From Mermis nigrescens (Eukaryota; Nematoda; Enoplea; Mermithida; Mermithidae): a stretch of DNA of 64,000 nucleotides. The DNA lies in the NCBI GenBank assembly GCA_036768485.1, contig JAVLUZ010000702.1, forward strand, positions 186,001 to 250,000, read 5' to 3'. Shown here one piece after another: positions 43,291-55,009 of the stretch. The notes under the pieces were generated by a model. That model was not told the origin of the DNA, searched no databases, and worked only from the letters and a program-made list of their open reading frames with translations. Both the position numbers and the translations under genes were made by a program. The first letter of the stretch is position 1. The number at the start of each line of letters is the position of its first letter.

Positions 43291-44366
43291 TTATTCTAAC
43301 ATTGGCAAATTAAAGGAGCACAAGGGCAAATATGATTTTTCGGGTAAGGCTTCCGCCTTGCAATATTTTAGCATCTTACAAAAAATTTTCAAATCCGCTT
43401 ATGTAGGATTGTCAAATTTTCGAAAATTGGCTGCAATTTAACTAATTTTTTTATAATTTTTACATTTTTGAATTCTTTTTGAACTTTTGAACACTTTAAG
43501 AAGGTATGGGGCGAAGGATGCAGCGCAAATGAAAGAAAAACTCTAGCTTTTATTTGGCACGGCGTACAAGCAAAAATTATCAGAAAAGAAAAATTACTAA
43601 AAATTAATTTTCAATTTACAATTTTAGTTCCCCAAAGCCATTTTTTGCCACAAAATCATTCAACGTTTAGGCACTTTGAGCCTAGTTAAACGTATTAGCT
43701 CAGTTTCTTCTTCAAGTAATTGCGAGAATAGTGAAAACTATGTGATTATTTAATAATTTATACAACTAACAATCTGACTTTAGTGAAGAGCTGCAATGAC
43801 CTGACAGTTTCTTTTGCATTTGTGCAAATGGAGTGGTGCGAAAAACGCCCCGCCCAGTTTTTTTTGTACAAGGCCCGTTTGTACATGTACAAACATAGTG
43901 CCTTAAAGTCTTTGTATATTTTATACACATAAATTTTTGGGTACTATATATGGTACGGTAGCGAGTTTAGTGTGGTGTGGTATAAACAGAGTTGTTCGAC
44001 CTTTGTTACTGTATTTTGGCTACATAATTCCTGGGTTTCTGAGGGCAAAAATCCCTAAGAATCGTCTTAAAACGGCGCGAAGCGCCGAAAAATTTGACAT
44101 TTTTCTTTTTAAATGCAATTTCTGCCATTATGAAGATATACAGAACATACAATTACTCATTCCGGCGCGAAGCACCGGAAATTTTTGCGAATTCTAGACC
44201 TGTTTAGCAGTTTTTGTCTTCCCAAAAATCTTTGTACATACATGTACAAAGACGGTCTCGAAAAGTCTCTACACATCGGGAAAAATCTTCGCCGAATACA
44301 AAAAAAACCGTGTCACACCCTCGCCTTTTCTGCCGCTTTTGACCAGAAATAGGTCATTTCCGTATA
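43291..44366. other. Intronic repeats with TTTGTACATGTACAAA and GGCGCGAAGCGCC motifs
   Basis: From about 43850 to 44330 the sequence belongs to a further repeat type (F) marked by 'gtttgtacatgtacaaac' near 43865 and 44230 and GC hairpins at 44074-44086 and 44163-44175. The part before 43850 shows nothing I can name. Confidence 0.45.
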
Positions 44367-44828
44367 CAGTCGATCTCTGTTAATAAGCATCCTAAGGAGA
44401 CCAAGGGACTCCGTGTTTACTAAGCAAATGTGTTAGTAACTAAGGTGACAATTATTTACTTCTGCATGTCACATTGTGCTGTTATATCCAAAAGTATTAA
44501 AATACGGTTGAACGTTACTGTATCTCTTTAAATACTGTTGATGTATTTAATATCCAAAAAGATATGTTAACTAACCGGGTTTAGTTGACAAAAAGTGACT
44601 TTACACTGTCGTTTAGTCATGTGTTCCAGACAAGTGTTTACTAACCGAGGTCATTAACACGTCATATAGCCACGGTCTTATGGAGCCGTGTTTATAATCC
44701 GTTAACAGAGTGCTTATTAAGCGGATTTTCAACTAAATATCGCATAAGAGTTTGGCAGGGACCGAAAAAAGGGTGTTTATTAAGCGGGAGTGTCTACTAT
44801 CCGAGTGTTTATTAGCAAAGTCCGACTG
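44367..44828. mobile_element. pogo/Tigger-like MITE
   Basis: CAGTCGATCTCTGTTAATAAG to 'gtttattagcaaagtccgactg', flanked by TA on both sides (tatacag / ctgtatac). TA duplication and a CAGTCG tip are typical of the pogo/Tc1-mariner group. The interior repeats the tip motif as 'gtgtttactaaccgagg'. No transposase. A second copy, interrupted, lies at about 49722-50242. Confidence 0.75.
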
Positions 44829-44879
44829 TATACGCCCTGGTAATTTAGGTCTTAGTTTCGAGGCGATAACTGTACCCTA

Positions 44880-45113
44880 TTGCCCGTAATACACAAAACG
44901 GCTCAAAATTCTCAGAGGTCATTGTCGGAAGAGGTGAGTAAGGAAAATAAATGTATTCTAAATCAAAAAGCAAAAAATTCTAAAAATGCTCAGAAAAGTA
45001 CGTGTTTGCCGAAAAACAGAACGAAGGCAAAAAAACAACTTTTGATGGAGAAAAAGGCCGACCTTGGGTGGGAAGCCCGTATCATGCGCAACAGGTACGT
45101 TATCAATATTTAG
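44880..45113 (+). CDS. Possible terminal exon, Lys-rich, plus strand
   Basis: An open frame with an acceptor-like TTCTCAG near 44920 and a stop TAG at 45111-45113, followed within two bases by AATAAAATAAA, a polyadenylation-type signal. Lys-rich (KNRTKAKKQLLMEKK) with a less biased end (DLGWEARIMRNRYVINI). A GTACGT donor-like site at 45096 would give an alternative. No family recognised; nested in the Cdc14 intron. Confidence 0.25.
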   Translation: MPVIHKTAQNSQRSLSEEVSKENKCILNQKAKNSKNAQKSTCLPKNRTKAKKQLLMEKKADLGWEARIMRNRYVINI

Positions 45114-45288
45114 CAATAAAATAAAAATGCATTGAGTTTAAATTGCATACACACATAATATACGATACAATAAATTAGATATGTAGGCAAATCAAGCCTC
45201 ACTCAGCCTCATAACCTAATCACATAACAATAAATAAACTACTACATAAAGGCAATAAAACTTTATTCGTAGAAAAAGTTAGTTCATT

Positions 45289-45439
45289 TCAAGCAATTCG
45301 TAACTCCTCCAAAGCACCAACGACATCGGGATCACAAGCAGACTCATTTCTGGCATCCTTTGAATCATAAAGCGCGTCAAAAAACCTTAAAATCGTATTC
45401 TGACGTGAAAATACAACAAACAATAGCGCGTCAATTAGT
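45289..45439 (-). CDS. Possible alternative last exon of Cdc14
   Basis: Acceptor-like ACGTCGTAG before 45439, then 49 codons (starting LIDALLFVVF, including ARNESACDPDVVGALEEL) to TGA at 45289-45291. AATAAA on the minus strand follows about 22 bases later (45262-45267). Its first base would complete the CA codon left by the exon at 50383-50521, so phase permits splicing. No homology is recognised. Confidence 0.25.
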
Positions 45440-45578
45440 CTACGACGTAAAAAGCAGTAGAGAGAATAATAAGAAGTGATAGAGCATTGGATTATTTTTC
45501 TATAAAATATACGTATGTGCTGGCCCGTATTCCCCCCGCGAATGACAAATAATTTTTAAAAGATACAAGGGTCCTCTC

Positions 45579-45811
45579 CATAGGTGGGCGCCATCAAAGT
45601 TTTGGGTTGGAGGGGATGCAAAATTTTTTCAAAGGTAAAAAATGGTGGTATGGCGGAAAAAACAATTTTCAATTTTTCTCATCCAGCACTATCCATTGGC
45701 ATCAAAAAATTGCGGGAAAAAGGCAAAAAAATTCTCAAAAATCGAATTTTGGAGGGGTTATTTTGATTTCTGGGGGTTGCATACTCCGCCAACCCCCCTA
45801 CGCCCAGGCAG
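45579..45811 (-). mobile_element. Family A hAT-like MITE, reverse
   Basis: CATAGGTGGGCGCC to GCCCAGGCAG with the family interior in reverse. The right end is adjacent to repeat F sequence (about 45815-46240). Confidence 0.65.
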
Positions 45812-45814
45812 TAA

Positions 45815-46620
45815 TTCGGCATTTTTCCTATCAAAATGCAATTTCTGATATTATAAAGATATAAAGAACACACAATTGCTCATTTCGGCGCGGAGCGCCG
45901 AAAATTTTTGCGAATTTCGAACCTTTTTTGCAGTTTTTGTCTTCAAAAAATCTTTGTACATGTACAAAGACGGTCCCCAAAAGTCTTTGTACATCGCGAA
46001 AATTCTTTTGCCGGATACAAAAAAAAACCGTGCGCCCAGGTATGGTTTCCTCTCCCAAAGGGAAAAATAAAAAACTTTCGAAGATGGTCTTAAGGTCTTA
46101 AGGACCACCTTTTTAGCATACTTTCGAACTACTAAACTCACAATTTTTCGGCGCTTCGCGCTGGATTTAGTGTTTGCTAATAGTTTTTGTCTTCTAGCCC
46201 AACCAAAACCGCTAAAATTTGAGTTAGACATGTAGAGCATGTTAAATTTTTTCGGCGCTTTGCGCCAAACTATTCATTTTCTGTATTCCTTTTCTTTGTA
46301 AACCACAAAGAGTAAATATAAAGACAGAGGCTATAAAATTATTTGACGATTGAATGACGAGAAAGCAGTTGTTTAGATTATTTAAACGATAGATTTGTGT
46401 AATATGTATGAATATGGAAATGGAAAGAAAATTTTGAAAATTTTTTCTTAAAATTTTTCTGTACCATTGCGTAGAGCTCGTCGAGATACGCTCAAAAATG
46501 CCTTTATTCCTGCCCATCTCCCAATGGTTCTCGAGATATCTGACCTCAAAATTTGTGTTCCCCCGCAAATAAAATCCTGGATACGGACCTGCATATAAGT
46601 GATACAATCAGCCGGATTGT
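45815..46620. repeat. Repeat F / hairpin-motif cluster
   Basis: Contains 'ctttgtacatgtacaaagacgg' (about 45952), GGCGCGGAGCGCC near 45887, GGCGCTTCGCGCT near 46149 and GGCGCTTTGCGCC near 46252, each embedded in 'aaaattttcggcgc' context. Confidence 0.5.
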
Positions 46621-47271
46621 AGAATAATCGATCACGATTATTGACCGAAATGGTATAAGTTTGTCAAAATCATATTGGTACTGATATTATTGTATTAAAT
46701 GGTCAAATAGTAATGGTCAAAACGCAGTGCGTTTACCCTTACAATTAGGCTAAAAAAGACTCCAAAGGTCAATTTTTCAAGTACATAATGGGCAAAAAGT
46801 GTCACGAGAATTTGTTTCGGAAACGATTTAATTCAAAAATATTGAGTGATTAATGGATAATCAACCACCACTAGCCTAAATTTAATATTTTTCTTAGGCA
46901 TACACCTACTTACAGGCAATTTCGACGCTAATTTATTAATTAGAAATAAGTTTAAAAATTGCAGAAGAGCCATTTATGTTCCTAATCCTATTATACTAGC
47001 GTAAATTAGACGCACTCTCCGTAATACTTAGATACGTAAGTATGTAGCTCCGCTAAGTTTGACTCGCACCAATTTGAAATTCCTAATTTTAGGACCATCT
47101 TGCAATTTATTTTATATTTATTCACCACTTTTCTGCATACACTACATTTATTCTTGAGTTATTCTTCATTTGAAAATTAAGCCAACACCTATAATATGTA
47201 GTCAGACGCGACCGCCAAATTGATGTTATTTAAAAAATATAAAAAGCCTCGATTGCTCAGAACTCGATCGA
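46621..47271. other. Intronic AT-rich DNA, nothing recognised
   Basis: No gene, RNA or repeat terminus that I can support. Confidence 0.3.
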
Positions 47272-47275
47272 TTAA

Positions 47276-48946
47276 CCTTTTAGTGGCCAACGTTCCCAAT
47301 CGGGAACATATTTTCTAAATTTTGTTGCAAAACAACTACGCATCTAATTTAAATAAGACTTGTTTCGGGTGAGAAACAAGATGTTTGCCTATCCTGTGAG
47401 AGCAATTTCGAAACTCAATTATGAGTATGTGCTATGCTATACTGTCTGAACTTAGACAAAAAAAAGCAAAAGTTTGTCATGTTTAGAAATTTGCATATTG
47501 TCAATTGACATACAGAATTTTTGAGCCAAATGTCATGCAGTCATGTTTGCAGAGGTTTTCTGATCATTTTGGTATGTTATTCATTTTAATTCAGTTGTTA
47601 ATCGAAAGTTATGGTTAAATTTATATTGATGTTCACATTTGGGAACGTTGGCTCCTAGGAGTGCAAAAATATTTAATTACTGGAAAGAGAACAAAATCTA
47701 TGGGGCAGCATATGTACCCTCGGCTATGCTCTTTAGTGACCTCTCATGTATTCCTTCAATTTTCTAGAGCTCCACAACCATTCTGGGTTGACTCCAATGC
47801 ACATATTCAAAACATTAAATGCAGGATAATGGCATTCTTTACTTGATTCTATGTGTTACGATTACACAACAATGTAGCTCTTGATTTCTAACGGTTTTTA
47901 GGCAAAAATTAAAGTGTTTCTGTAAATAATTTTAGGTGCTTTTGCAGAAATTACCTGCTCTACCTTACATTGCTTTATTTCTTTACTATAACTTACAGAG
48001 CCATGAATCTTTAGTGGCTTAGAAACAAATTTTCTTGATATCATGCACAATATCACGTGCTTTTGATCTCTACAACTTGCATTGTACTTTATGAAACTTT
48101 ATATAACTACTGATTTCTAACATTTTTTAATAGCTCAGAAGCATGCTAGCAACATAACTAAACTTTGAGGGTAAGTTTATTGGACTATCGATAACAACTG
48201 CGGATAGGTAAATGTCCGAATGAGTAAACATGATATTGTGACTTACTTTTATTCACTGTAAAATTTTACTTATTGAAAATTGAATGAAATTGCCAAATTG
48301 AATATATTACACCCTGACTTCCTCTTATTTCCCGAATATTGATTCACGATTTCTAATTTTTAGTATACCGAAATACGTCAATGCAGTGTAAATAGCTCCG
48401 AGATCACGGGCATTAGTTCAACAGCGTAGAAATCAGAAAAAAATTAAATTTTGAAAAATCCAGAAAAAACGAAAATACAGATTATAGCTTAATAATAGTT
48501 TTTTACTCATCTTAGCTAGACATTATTTAATGTTATCTAGAAAGCAAGCAAATCTAACAAAAACCAAATATGTATAAAGTTACGGTGTCTACTGAAAGTT
48601 TCTTGGTTTTCTGAGGTTTATGGTTCCCATAAGGTTTCAAATACTCAAAACCACACCCTTGTAGGCTCTCTATTTGACAATTTGACAGTTTAGATTACTT
48701 GTGATATCAATGTTCGTAGCAGATCGCTTTAATCTTATATGTTTTGCAAAACATAACAGAACATGAAATTTGGCAAAAATGTTCCCCAAGAAGCCAACGT
48801 TCCCAAATGGGAACATATGAACAACATGATAGAGAGGAGAGCTTTTGCTCTGGTTTTTTGCATACAGTCTTACATTTTACAGATTTGAAACATATTAGGA
48901 TTGCATTGCTGTAGCACATCTGCATCATAGAGCGGACTCTAAAAGG
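47276..48946. mobile_element. piggyBac-like element, non-autonomous
   Basis: TTAA (47272-47275) precedes CCTTTTAG and CTAAAAGG precedes TTAA (48947-48950): TTAA target duplication plus an inverted tip starting CC, the piggyBac signature. The subterminal palindrome 'cgttcccaa..gggaac' occurs near both ends (47289 and 48792) and internally near 47640. About 1.67 kb with no credible transposase frame. Confidence 0.75.
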
Positions 48947-49049
48947 TTAAGGTTTGAATTTATGCAGATTCTTCAATTATAGTCTATTTAGTCCCAAGCG
49001 CGCGATTTAAACACTCGATTTTTAGTCTTTATACGACATAAAGCGTATT

Positions 49050-49720
49050 TTGCATCTATGTCTTGTTTTGCACAGGTTTCATGCAGAAAATGAGATTTGT
49101 TCAAGGAGTGAAGGCATCTGGGTAGCAAAATTTACAAAATGTGCAGCCCTAGTAGTCGTAAAACGTTTTTTTAATTCATCCTCTGGTCGCCCCACTACGT
49201 TTTTGAAAAATTTTGGTCGTGCCCCCTTTCGAAACAAAATCCTGGATACGGGCCAGCCCATGCATAACATGTATTTATAATAGAACAGCAAGATACGAGT
49301 ATATGCATGTGCATAACAATCATACATGCACACGGTCAAAAGCTCTGCAAGGAGGTAAATCGAGTTTCCTTGAGGGGAAGGGGGAGGGGGGTGAATAAGA
49401 ATTTTATACCTATTTAATCTTAAATTTTCGTACTTAATTAGTCCTATTTGACTTTTCATGAATAATTAGGGTAAAATTTGCATGAATACAATGTAATAGG
49501 GGCAATGGAATATATTGTAACATCAAGTATAAACAAATTAATAAAAGAAAACTATCTGGATGAATGATTTGGACAGTCTACTGCTCGAAAAATAAGCATA
49601 TGTACATATGTAACTGAAATTTACTGATAGGCGTCATTTGACGCTTTTTCATGGTTCAAGCAATCAATTTTAGTCCAAAATGGCCTGGGGGTATGATCTC
49701 CGAAAGTCCTGGTAGTCAAA
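49050..49720. other. Intronic DNA, repeat fragments
   Basis: Includes a short 'cgttttt..attcatcctctggtcgcccc' to 'aaaatcctggatacgggcc' repeat (about 49160-49260) also hinted at near 50040-50075. No gene. Confidence 0.35.
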
Positions 49721-49721
49721 C

Positions 49722-50242
49722 TTTGTTAATAAACATTCGGATAGTAGACACTCCCGTTTAAAGAGCACCCATCTATTCGATCCACACCAAACTGCTATGC
49801 TTTATCACAGTTGGAAACCAACTTAATAAGCATTTGACTAACGGATAATAAACACGGCTCTATAAGACCGTGGCTATACGGCAACGTGCTAATCACATCG
49901 GTTAGTAAACACTTGCCTGTAAAACATTTTCCGGCGCTTCGCGCCGAAACACTAATTATCTGATAGTCAAAAATTCCCTTATTTTTGACTACACTCTAAC
50001 TGTTCTCGCGATATCTGACTTTCACAATTTTTTTTGTCCCCCCAGAAAAAAAATCCTGGCTACGGGCCTGGACACGATAATGTATTGCCTTATTATAGCA
50101 CTTTTTAGTTTAGGAGCGCTATATAGATTTGACGTGCAGAAGTGAATACTCGTAATAGTCAGCTCGGTTATTAAGTACACTCGGCCAGTGAACACAAAGC
50201 TCCTTGGTCCCCTCGGGGTGTTAATTAACGCGGTTCGACTGT
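49722..50242. mobile_element. pogo/Tigger-like MITE, second copy, interrupted
   Basis: 'tttgttaataaacattcgg' at the left and 'ggttcgactgtat' at the right match the element at 44367 in inverted sense. About 49925-50085 is an insertion that carries a GGCGCTTCGCGCC hairpin (49933-49945). Confidence 0.55.
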
Positions 50243-50382
50243 ATGTCCTATGTCCCGAATCGACGGTAAAAAGTTGAAAATTCCTCTTTTTTATCAGAAT
50301 GCAGAAGCCTAGCTAACTGTTTAAAAAGTTGCGAACAAAACATGTATCAAAAAAGATTAAGGATTGAATGAATTCGGCTTAC

Positions 50383-50521
50383 TGTATTAAAAATTGCTGC
50401 TGCGGTCCGATTATGCTGCCTGGCCTACAAATTCGGATCCAAGCCATGCACTCGGGAGCCGTAAAGCCATAGTGTTTCATCATATAACACGCGATCAACG
50501 TGCCAGTGCGACCCAGACCAG
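50383..50521 (-). CDS. cdc14: Cdc14 exon 3 in this window (phosphatase P-loop)
   Basis: Acceptor GTTTTAG before 50521 and donor CA|GTAAGC after 50383. It encodes '[19 protein letters not shown]' and '[20 protein letters not shown]'. Joined by splicing to exon 2, it completes the dual-specificity phosphatase signature H-C-K-A-G-L-G-R, with the catalytic Cys in exon 2 and the phosphate-binding Arg here. Length 139 bp, entering in phase 1 and leaving in phase 2. Cdc14 phosphatases reverse Cdk phosphorylation, and the [13 protein letters not shown] stretch is diagnostic of the family. Confidence 0.97.
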
Positions 50522-50589
50522 CTAAAACGCATCACATTAAACAGTTTAACTTAGGTTGACAATTCCATGCGAGCATATATTCTCTGGGG

Positions 50590-50750
50590 GGGGGGGTTTC
50601 AACCCCAGAGGAAAGTTTTCACTCTCCTAGAAATCTTTTCACTCCTATTCCCATAAAAACGATGTTTTGAAGCGTATCCACCGTTTTTAGGACCGGAAAA
50701 GGCATTTTTAAATTTCACCCCCGGAATCGCCATGCTGTGCATGTCTGCAT
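50590..50750 (+). mobile_element. Family C MITE fragment
   Basis: 'tctctgggggggggggtttcaacccc' to 'catgctgtgcatgtctgcatg' without the hairpin middle. Confidence 0.55.
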
Positions 50751-51839
50751 GCGAGTGTAAACTAGTTCAAACGTATGCGAAAGCGCATATTTTTGCAAAA
50801 ATCATTTTTATTTCAATAAGTTTTTGCATCTAACTTTGCTGCAGATTGGCTAGATATTTCGTTTCCTCAGGAAGTATACACACCGCTTAAATAGGAACGA
50901 GAAAATGTTAGGGAAAATATATGGTAAAACAGAGGCGAAAGATGGTAAAAAAATTCTAGTTTTTAAATTAAAATTAAAGCGATTTTCAGAGCAAACTGAG
51001 CTACACAACAGTATGACAGAGCTTGCACTACAAACACTCAAAATTCAGGCAATAATAGGGATGCGCCGAGTACCCGAGCCCGAAAAACCCGACCTTTTTG
51101 GCAAACTCGAACCCGAGGATCATAGAATTTGAAACCCGAGCCCGTACCTGGACCCAAAATTTTTGCTGAAATTTTTTAGGTTCTTTCGGGTTTGTAAGAA
51201 AAGTAAGATGTTAAGATAAGTAAAGAAACTTAAAACAAAAATCTTTGTAAATAAAATACTTTCAATTTTTGAATTAAACAATTACCTGCCTGTAAATTCT
51301 AAAAATAATGTATCTTTTACATACAGGTTTTGTTATGTTTCTTTGTGTAACTAACTCTTTATTCATTAATTGACATTACTCAGCAGGCTATATACATATG
51401 TATGTGCTTTATATATTAGTAAGCTTATATATTAACTGATAGTAATATCAATTATACTTTAGCGCACGAACACATGTATGTACATGTGTACGTAAGTGCA
51501 TATTTTTAAACAATAGTTAGTACAATGTATGTAATGTCGCAGGCAAAATATAACCGTTTTTCACAATTAAAAAGTATCAAGGCATTTGGACATGTTAACG
51601 GGTGGCGTAGGGGGGAGTATGACCCCCAGAAAACCGAATTTCATCTCAAAAGACCAAAATACCCCCCAGAATTCAATTTTTGATTTTTTTCCGCAATTTT
51701 TTGATGCCAATGGATAGTGCTCGATGAGAAACGTTGAAAAATGGTGTTTTTCGCCATACCACCAATTTTAAGACCATTACTTTACCTTTAAAAAATCTTA
51801 CACCCCTTCACAAGAATTTTGGTGCTGCCCACGTAAAAA

Positions 51840-53165
51840 GGTGGGTGAGGGGTGACTAAAACTCGAGATTAAGTTTGTCATTTCTATTTTGCAAACAAGT
51901 GAATTGATGTATACATACAAGTGAGTGACGTGACATGCTGTGAATGTATACACGTGTGAAATTTGATTGCTCCCTCTTGTAATTTGATTAAAGGCAATTA
52001 ATATGACTTCATTACCTTATTGAAGCGTGTGTACAAATTCAGTTTTTTCGCATATCGAGACAACGGCAAATCTTTTATTGTTAAACATTTTATGACTGAA
52101 TTGGTTCCCGAGCAAAATTCTAACGCATAATAAGATCTTGTTAGGTGTCAAATATGCTCCATAATGCGTCAGTCAAGTTCAAGATTTCAAAAAAAAATTT
52201 GGGGAAAATTGATGATTTGGGAAGCCATTTCACCCCGCAGAATTTCACAATCATTCATTGCTCCTTCCGAAATGGCTATCAACTAAAGTGTGCATACATA
52301 TTTCGGAGATTGTTGTACAGGGTAGGTCAGAACAACGAATCGCCTATCAGACCTTGTAACTTCTTAACGACGAAAGCAAATGAAATGCAGTTTCCTTTGT
52401 TGAAAAGCCTATCATACCTGTAATAAGAAATTGAAGTGATAATAATACTTACCACGTTGCTCGAAAGGTACAAGCAATATAGTAAAAGTAGTCATTTTTT
52501 AGTCATAAAAGCATCTGCCAGAAATATTTGTGACATTTGTTGCCCTGTAACTTTACAGCACCCTGCGACTGTTAGGTAAAACTTTTTTATTCTTAAGCCA
52601 CTTTATTTAGCTATCAATGGTGTAATTTGATTTACGGCTTTTTGGGCTATTATAAAATAACAAAGCGTTAAACAAAAAGTGAACGTTTTGACATGAGCTT
52701 GTACATATGTAAATTGAAAAAGAAGACTACATGCAGTAACCCGTAGGAAAATTGCATTTGCTTCACATGGGCTCGACTGATTAAAATAAAAATAAAGAGG
52801 ATGATGGATAAAAACCGTTACTATCATAAAAAATAAAACGCGTTCAATTACCTTCCTTGGTTGAAAAGTTATATTGTCGTGAAGATAGCTTATTTTATGC
52901 AACAAATGTTCAAAATGACTTTTACTAAATTTAGTGTAAACCAATGACAGCATATTAGCGTAATTGAATTTTTACTTAATTCCCACAGTGATAATAGACT
53001 CTTAGACAAAACAAACCGCATTCAATTCGAACAAGTATATAAAAAGTAAGGTCCAATATGCGATTCGGTTTTTTGACATACGTACGTACCCTGTATACAC
53101 AGATTTGTACCTTTTATCCAAGAATATCATTCTTTTAACAGCTGTGCCTTCTGGCCCAATCTGAC
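51840..53165. other. Interior of element J, no recognised gene
   Basis: AT-rich. Open frames up to about 116 codons exist (e.g. minus strand 52603-52953) but show no domain and have AT-driven composition. Confidence 0.35.
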
Positions 53166-53329
53166 CAGGCACGTAGCTGGCCCTCCTATTTTGGGGGACC
53201 AACACCAATTTTGGGGGGTCTAAGCCAAAAATAGCACAAATTAACGTATAAAAAGTCCTACTTTTCCGGTTTTTTCTGAATTTAACGGGGGGGGGTCCGG
53301 ACCCCCCAGTCCCCACAGCTACGTGCCTG
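53166..53329. mobile_element. Family D MITE
   Basis: CAGGCACGTAGCTGG to CAGCTACGTGCCTG, an almost perfect 13-14 bp inverted pair. Target duplication not resolved. Confidence 0.75.
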
Positions 53330-53654
53330 AGTTCTGACAACGTCTTATTATGCATATTATGCATAATAAGTCAGTCACCCACTAGCATCAAAGCGTTATA
53401 GATTTGGACGAGAAAGATAGTAACCCTCTGTGTGTGACTGTATTACATCCGATTTAAAACTTTTGGCCTATTTCGAAAAGGCTAGTGTGCAGTGATGTAT
53501 GGGAAGCCAAAATGGCTGATCAGTTGTGAAAACGGGTAAAGTATACTACTTGAAAAACGCAAAAATGAGTGTCATACACATTGCTAAATCAAATCACTGA
53601 TTTTATACTGGATTTGTGCATTTTAGAGTATTTGTCTCAAATTTTAGTCACCAC

Positions 53655-54274
53655 CACACGTGGGCGTGGGGGTTGAGGGGTATGCACCCTAAAGAAGGCC
53701 AAATATCCCCCAGAAACTAAACCCCCAGAATTCAATTTAAAAAAAATTTTTTTTCTCCTAGCATTTTTCGATGCCAATGAATAGTGCTTGGTGAGAAACG
53801 TTGAAAAATGGTGTTTTTCGCCATATCACCATACATGATCTGGGGGTTCACCTTCCCCCACAAAAATTTCACTCCCCCAAAAGATGTTTTCACCCCCAGA
53901 ATTACTGATTTTTTGTAAGTTTCTAAAAATTTGTCGAACAGAGGTTTTTTAAGCGTTTCAAGCTATCTATTTGCTCAGAAGAGCAGAATTTTCATTGCTT
54001 TGCGCGATGATACTTATGTTTTGACTAATTTTGTTCAATTTGTTCCGACTTTTTGATTTTTTTGAAATTATTTTGTTTTCACGCTCTATACAGATAGAGC
54101 ATCGTCAGAAACGCTGAAAAACGATGTTTTTGACGCGAACCTACCATTTTTGGACCAAAGAAGCACTTTACAATTTCACCCCCTCCCAGAATACGCATGC
54201 TGCGCATGCATGCATACCACCATTTTGTGTCCTTTAAAAAAGTACCCCCAGAATTTGGGTGCTGCCCATGTATG
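53655..54274 (+). mobile_element. Family A MITE interrupted by family C
   Basis: CACACGTGGGCG to GCCCATGTATG, flanked by gtcaccac and gtaaccac (7 of 8). Confidence 0.75.
53830..54212 (+). mobile_element. Family C MITE nested in family A
   Basis: CATACATGATC to GCGCATGCATG, flanked by catatcac and cataccac (7 of 8). The family A sequence 'cgccatatcac | cattttgtgtcc' is rejoined across it. Confidence 0.8.
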
Positions 54275-55009
54275 GTAACCACCCATTAGCTGATAACGAA
54301 ATTTGACAGAGGTTTTTGACTAAATAATGACTAGTTTACTGTTGTTGACGAAGGATTGGAACTTAAGGTTTAAAGCAGGGCAAGCTATATCTGTCGATTT
54401 GATAGAATTGGTAGGAATAGTCTTATTATGTTTTCATCAAGATCGAGCTTTTATTTACTTATTTATGTATTCTATTCATTATATTTTATTCCATATCTAA
54501 ATTTTATCAAGATTCTAAACACACTCTGCCTAATCTTGAAATTTGAATATTGAGTGTTATTTATCTTTACTAAAATATTAAGTTTAAAATCTGATGCTCG
54601 TGCATAACTTCAATTCTCTCTTCCATGGAAGAAAACGCATTTCGATACCTATGCTAGATATGTATATGTAGCGAAGTTTTACAATTCTTGAATTTAGTTG
54701 AAAGCCTTTTTGCACGATGTTTATGTAAGCGAATTTGAAGCACAAATCGCGATCTTGTTTTATACAGTATGCACATGTTGCAACAGAAAAAAACATAATG
54801 AGCGTTTAAACATACAAAAGCCAAACCAGAACCCGATGTTCCTTAAATTCGTAAACAAGATTAAACAACTCTAAAATCTAACTCGAACCTGAACCCGAAA
54901 AATTGAAAAAAATCGAACCCTGCACATCCCTAGACAATAAAATTCGACGCGAGAACTTTGCGTTTTGTTTTGCCCACTCAAAATCATTTTCCGCCAATAT
55001 TTCCTGAAA

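Larger units (their letters stand above)
51056..54932. mobile_element. hAT-like element J (3.9 kb) with nested insertions
   Basis: TAGGGATGCGC at the left and the inverse GCACATCCCTA at the right, flanked by ggcaataa and gacaataa (7 of 8). Both ends have 'acccgaaaa/cgggttc' subterminal repeats. It hosts a family A copy (about 51597-51836), a family D copy (53166-53329) and an A(C) nest (53655-54274). I found no hAT transposase or dimerisation motif in the remaining interior, so it seems non-autonomous or decayed. Confidence 0.7.

Noticed and set aside
49079..49459. 126-codon minus-strand open frame
   Set aside because: Overlaps dispersed repeat fragments and has no recognisable motif.
54584..54796. 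70-codon Cys-containing minus-strand frame in element J
   Set aside because: AT-driven composition, no hAT transposase motif.
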